Below are positions 4,525-5,940 of a DNA stretch of 5,940 nucleotides, piece by piece. How positions within the stretch are numbered: position 1 is the stretch's first letter; each line of letters starts with the position of its first letter. The stretch spans positions 1 through 5,940 of the forward strand of contig JAAYPL010000059.1 in assembly GCA_012519875.1 (NCBI GenBank), written 5' to 3'. The position numbers and the translations under genes were made by a program. Under the pieces are notes generated by a model that had not been told where the DNA came from, searched no databases, and saw only the letters and a list, made by a program, of their open reading frames with translations. Origin of the DNA: Clostridiaceae bacterium. GTDB lineage: Bacteria; Bacillota; Clostridia; Saccharofermentanales; UBA5734.

Positions 4525-5940
4525 TTACTTGGTTAAAAATTCTTCCAAAAGGGGCGGCGCAAGCGGCCGGGAATAATAAAAACCCTGTATTTCATCGCAG
4601 TTATAATTTTTTAACAAATCAATCTGTTGTTTTGTCTCCACGCCCTCGACGGTTACCTGCGCCTTTAAAAGTCGGGAAAACAAAATGATCATCCCCAGCA
4701 TATTTGCTTTTCTGTCATCATGCTCAATATCGTCAACAAAGCTTTTGTCAATTTTGATCCGATCAATGGGGAGCAGATATAGCCGCTGTAAAGAAGAATA
4801 TCCCTTGCCGAAATCATCAATAGCGATCTTGACACCGAGCTCTTTTAATTGACGCAGCGTCGTAACTGTTCGCAACGGGTCGACCGAAAAAGCGCTTTCG
4901 GTCACTTCCAGTTCAAAATATTGGGGATCAACACCATAATCCTGCAACAGTTTAGCCACACTGTCGACAAAGCCGTCTCTTTGCAATTGAATAATCGATA
5001 TATTAATCGAGAAGCGGAGTGGAGGAAAGCCTTTCTTAATAAAATCCAGATGCGTTTCCAAGGTTTTTTCCAGAACCCATAAACCCACGTCATGAATCAG
5101 ACCGGTTTGTTCAAGGATAGGAATAAATTGACCGGGGGAGATCCGCTCGTTGGCCGTGGGAGCCCAGCGCAGCAGTGCTTCGGCTCCGGCAACCTGCTCG
5201 ATGGCAAAATTCACCTGTGGCTGAAATTCAAGAAAAAACTCTTTCCTTTTCAATGCATCAAACAGTCGGTTGGTCAGTGTTGTGTTATCCGAGATGTATT
5301 CCTGCATCTGCTCTGAAAAGAACGTAATCCTATTGTTGCCAAACCTGGCGTTATAGCCGGCCAAGTCAACATTTCTCAGGAGCAAATCCACCTTGCGGCC
5401 ATCCTCGGGATAGAGGGCAATGCCGATGCTGATGTCGATAAACAAAGCCTCTATATCCTGATGGGTCGCGACCGGTCGGGAAAAAGCCTCCATGATCTCA
5501 TTCGCGTAGGTCAATGCGTGTTCCCTGTCACGCAGATTTGGGATGACCAGGATAAATTGACTGGTTCCGGATCGGGCGATCATGTCTTTGTCCTCGACAA
5601 GCTTCTCGAGGATCTCGGCAACTTTAACGATTATTTGATCACCGACATTATGTCCGTACGTGTTGTTGATGGTGCGAAAGTTAATCAGCTCAACATTCAG
5701 CAGGGCGATCCTGGTTGAACCTGCTTCGCCCTCAGTGAGTCGCTCCAGTTCATAATTCAACAGGTTGCGATTGGCCAAGGCCGTTTTTGTATCGTAAAAA
5801 GCATATCGATGCACTCGATTTTCATAATCGATTTTTTTCTTGATATCACCCAGCATATTGGCAATAATCTGGAGAACATACTGGCGGTTCGCATTGGTTC
5901 TCAGGTCGTTGCGTTCATAGTACTCCACGACAAGCATGCC
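4525..5940 (-). CDS. Cyclic-di-GMP phosphodiesterase with degenerate GGDEF and intact EAL (C-terminal part)
   Basis: The visible 471 residues enter from the right edge; the reading frame is open to the last base. Numbering from Met at 5937: 1-45 look like the last strand and exit helix of a sensory domain, probably GAF (GMLVVEYYE then a helical linker). GGDEF domain about 46-208: its signature reads GTSQF (124-128) in place of GGDEF, the metal Asp before the FK-like NFR is Glu83, and the RxxD inhibitory site is ExxD (115-118), so cyclase activity is unlikely. EAL domain about 222-470: EALLRW (253-258), Asn312, Glu344 of LEVTES, DDFG (374-377), Lys395, Glu431 of EGVET and Gln451 of QGFYYSRP are all present, so it should hydrolyse c-di-GMP. 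The gene ends with tandem in-frame TAA stops followed by its own terminator, convergent to the importer. Family call is firm; the sensed signal is unknown because the N-terminus is missing. Confidence 0.93.
   Translation of the reverse strand, partial: GMLVVEYYERNDLRTNANRQYVLQIIANMLGDIKKKIDYENRVHRYAFYDTKTALANRNLLNYELERLTEGEAGSTRIALLNVELINFRTINNTYGHNVGDQIIVKVAEILEKLVEDKDMIARSGTSQFILVIPNLRDREHALTYANEIMEAFSRPVATHQDIEALFIDISIGIALYPEDGRKVDLLLRNVDLAGYNARFGNNRITFFSEQMQEYISDNTTLTNRLFDALKRKEFFLEFQPQVNFAIEQVAGAEALLRWAPTANERISPGQFIPILEQTGLIHDVGLWVLEKTLETHLDFIKKGFPPLRFSINISIIQLQRDGFVDSVAKLLQDYGVDPQYFELEVTESAFSVDPLRTVTTLRQLKELGVKIAIDDFGKGYSSLQRLYLLPIDRIKIDKSFVDDIEHDDRKANMLGMIILFSRLLKAQVTVEGVETKQQIDLLKNYNCDEIQGFYYSRPLAPPLLEEFLTK

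Noticed and set aside
4392..4688. Plus-strand frame overlapping the permease end and the GGDEF-EAL end
   Set aside because: It spans two confident genes and the terminator hairpin between them, and has no sensible start site.
1..5940. Mobile elements, CRISPR arrays, tRNA or rRNA genes
   Set aside because: No transposase or integrase motifs, no regularly spaced repeats, and the non-coding space (about 400 bases in total) shows no tRNA-like cloverleaf by eye.

Overview
The window looks like a chromosomal stretch from an anaerobic, Gram-positive, Clostridia-like bacterium. The support is indirect: strong AGGAGG-type ribosome binding sites before the genes, a lipoprotein-anchored solute-binding protein with a Ser/Pro/Lys/Glu-rich tether, a TTG start, mixed base composition (roughly half GC by eye), and a class II (B12-dependent) ribonucleotide reductase. 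No taxonomic marker gene is present, so this placement is an inference.

Layout. Positions 1-596 (minus) hold the first 198 codons of a class II ribonucleotide reductase, NrdJ, which runs off the left edge. Positions 597-843 are a divergent intergenic region with a candidate promoter on each strand, a dyad over each promoter and a short tandem repeat in the plus-strand leader. Positions 844-4462 (plus) are a complete three-gene sugar-type ABC importer: lipoprotein binding protein (844-1917), double-domain ATPase (1998-3479, TTG start) and membrane permease (3494-4462). The order matches E. coli mglBAC. A strong hairpin terminator at 1933-1968 lies between the binding-protein gene and the ATPase gene. 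Positions 4463-4524 are a short convergent gap containing an intrinsic terminator for the minus-strand gene. Positions 4525-5940 (minus) hold the C-terminal part of a GAF-like/GGDEF/EAL protein that runs off the right edge.

How the genes work together. The three plus-strand genes should form one transport machine. The lipoprotein captures a ligand outside the cell, a permease dimer forms the channel, and the fused ATPase drives uptake. The terminator after the first gene would give much more binding protein than ATPase and permease. The ligand cannot be read from the sequence, and no catabolic gene or dedicated regulator is in view. The reductase (DNA precursor synthesis) and the GGDEF-EAL protein (c-di-GMP turnover) are neighbours with no evident functional link to the importer.

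I found no mobile element, CRISPR array, RNA gene or clearly novel system. The points most worth a second look are the regulatory DNA at 628-802, the internal terminator, and the degenerate GGDEF next to an intact EAL domain.
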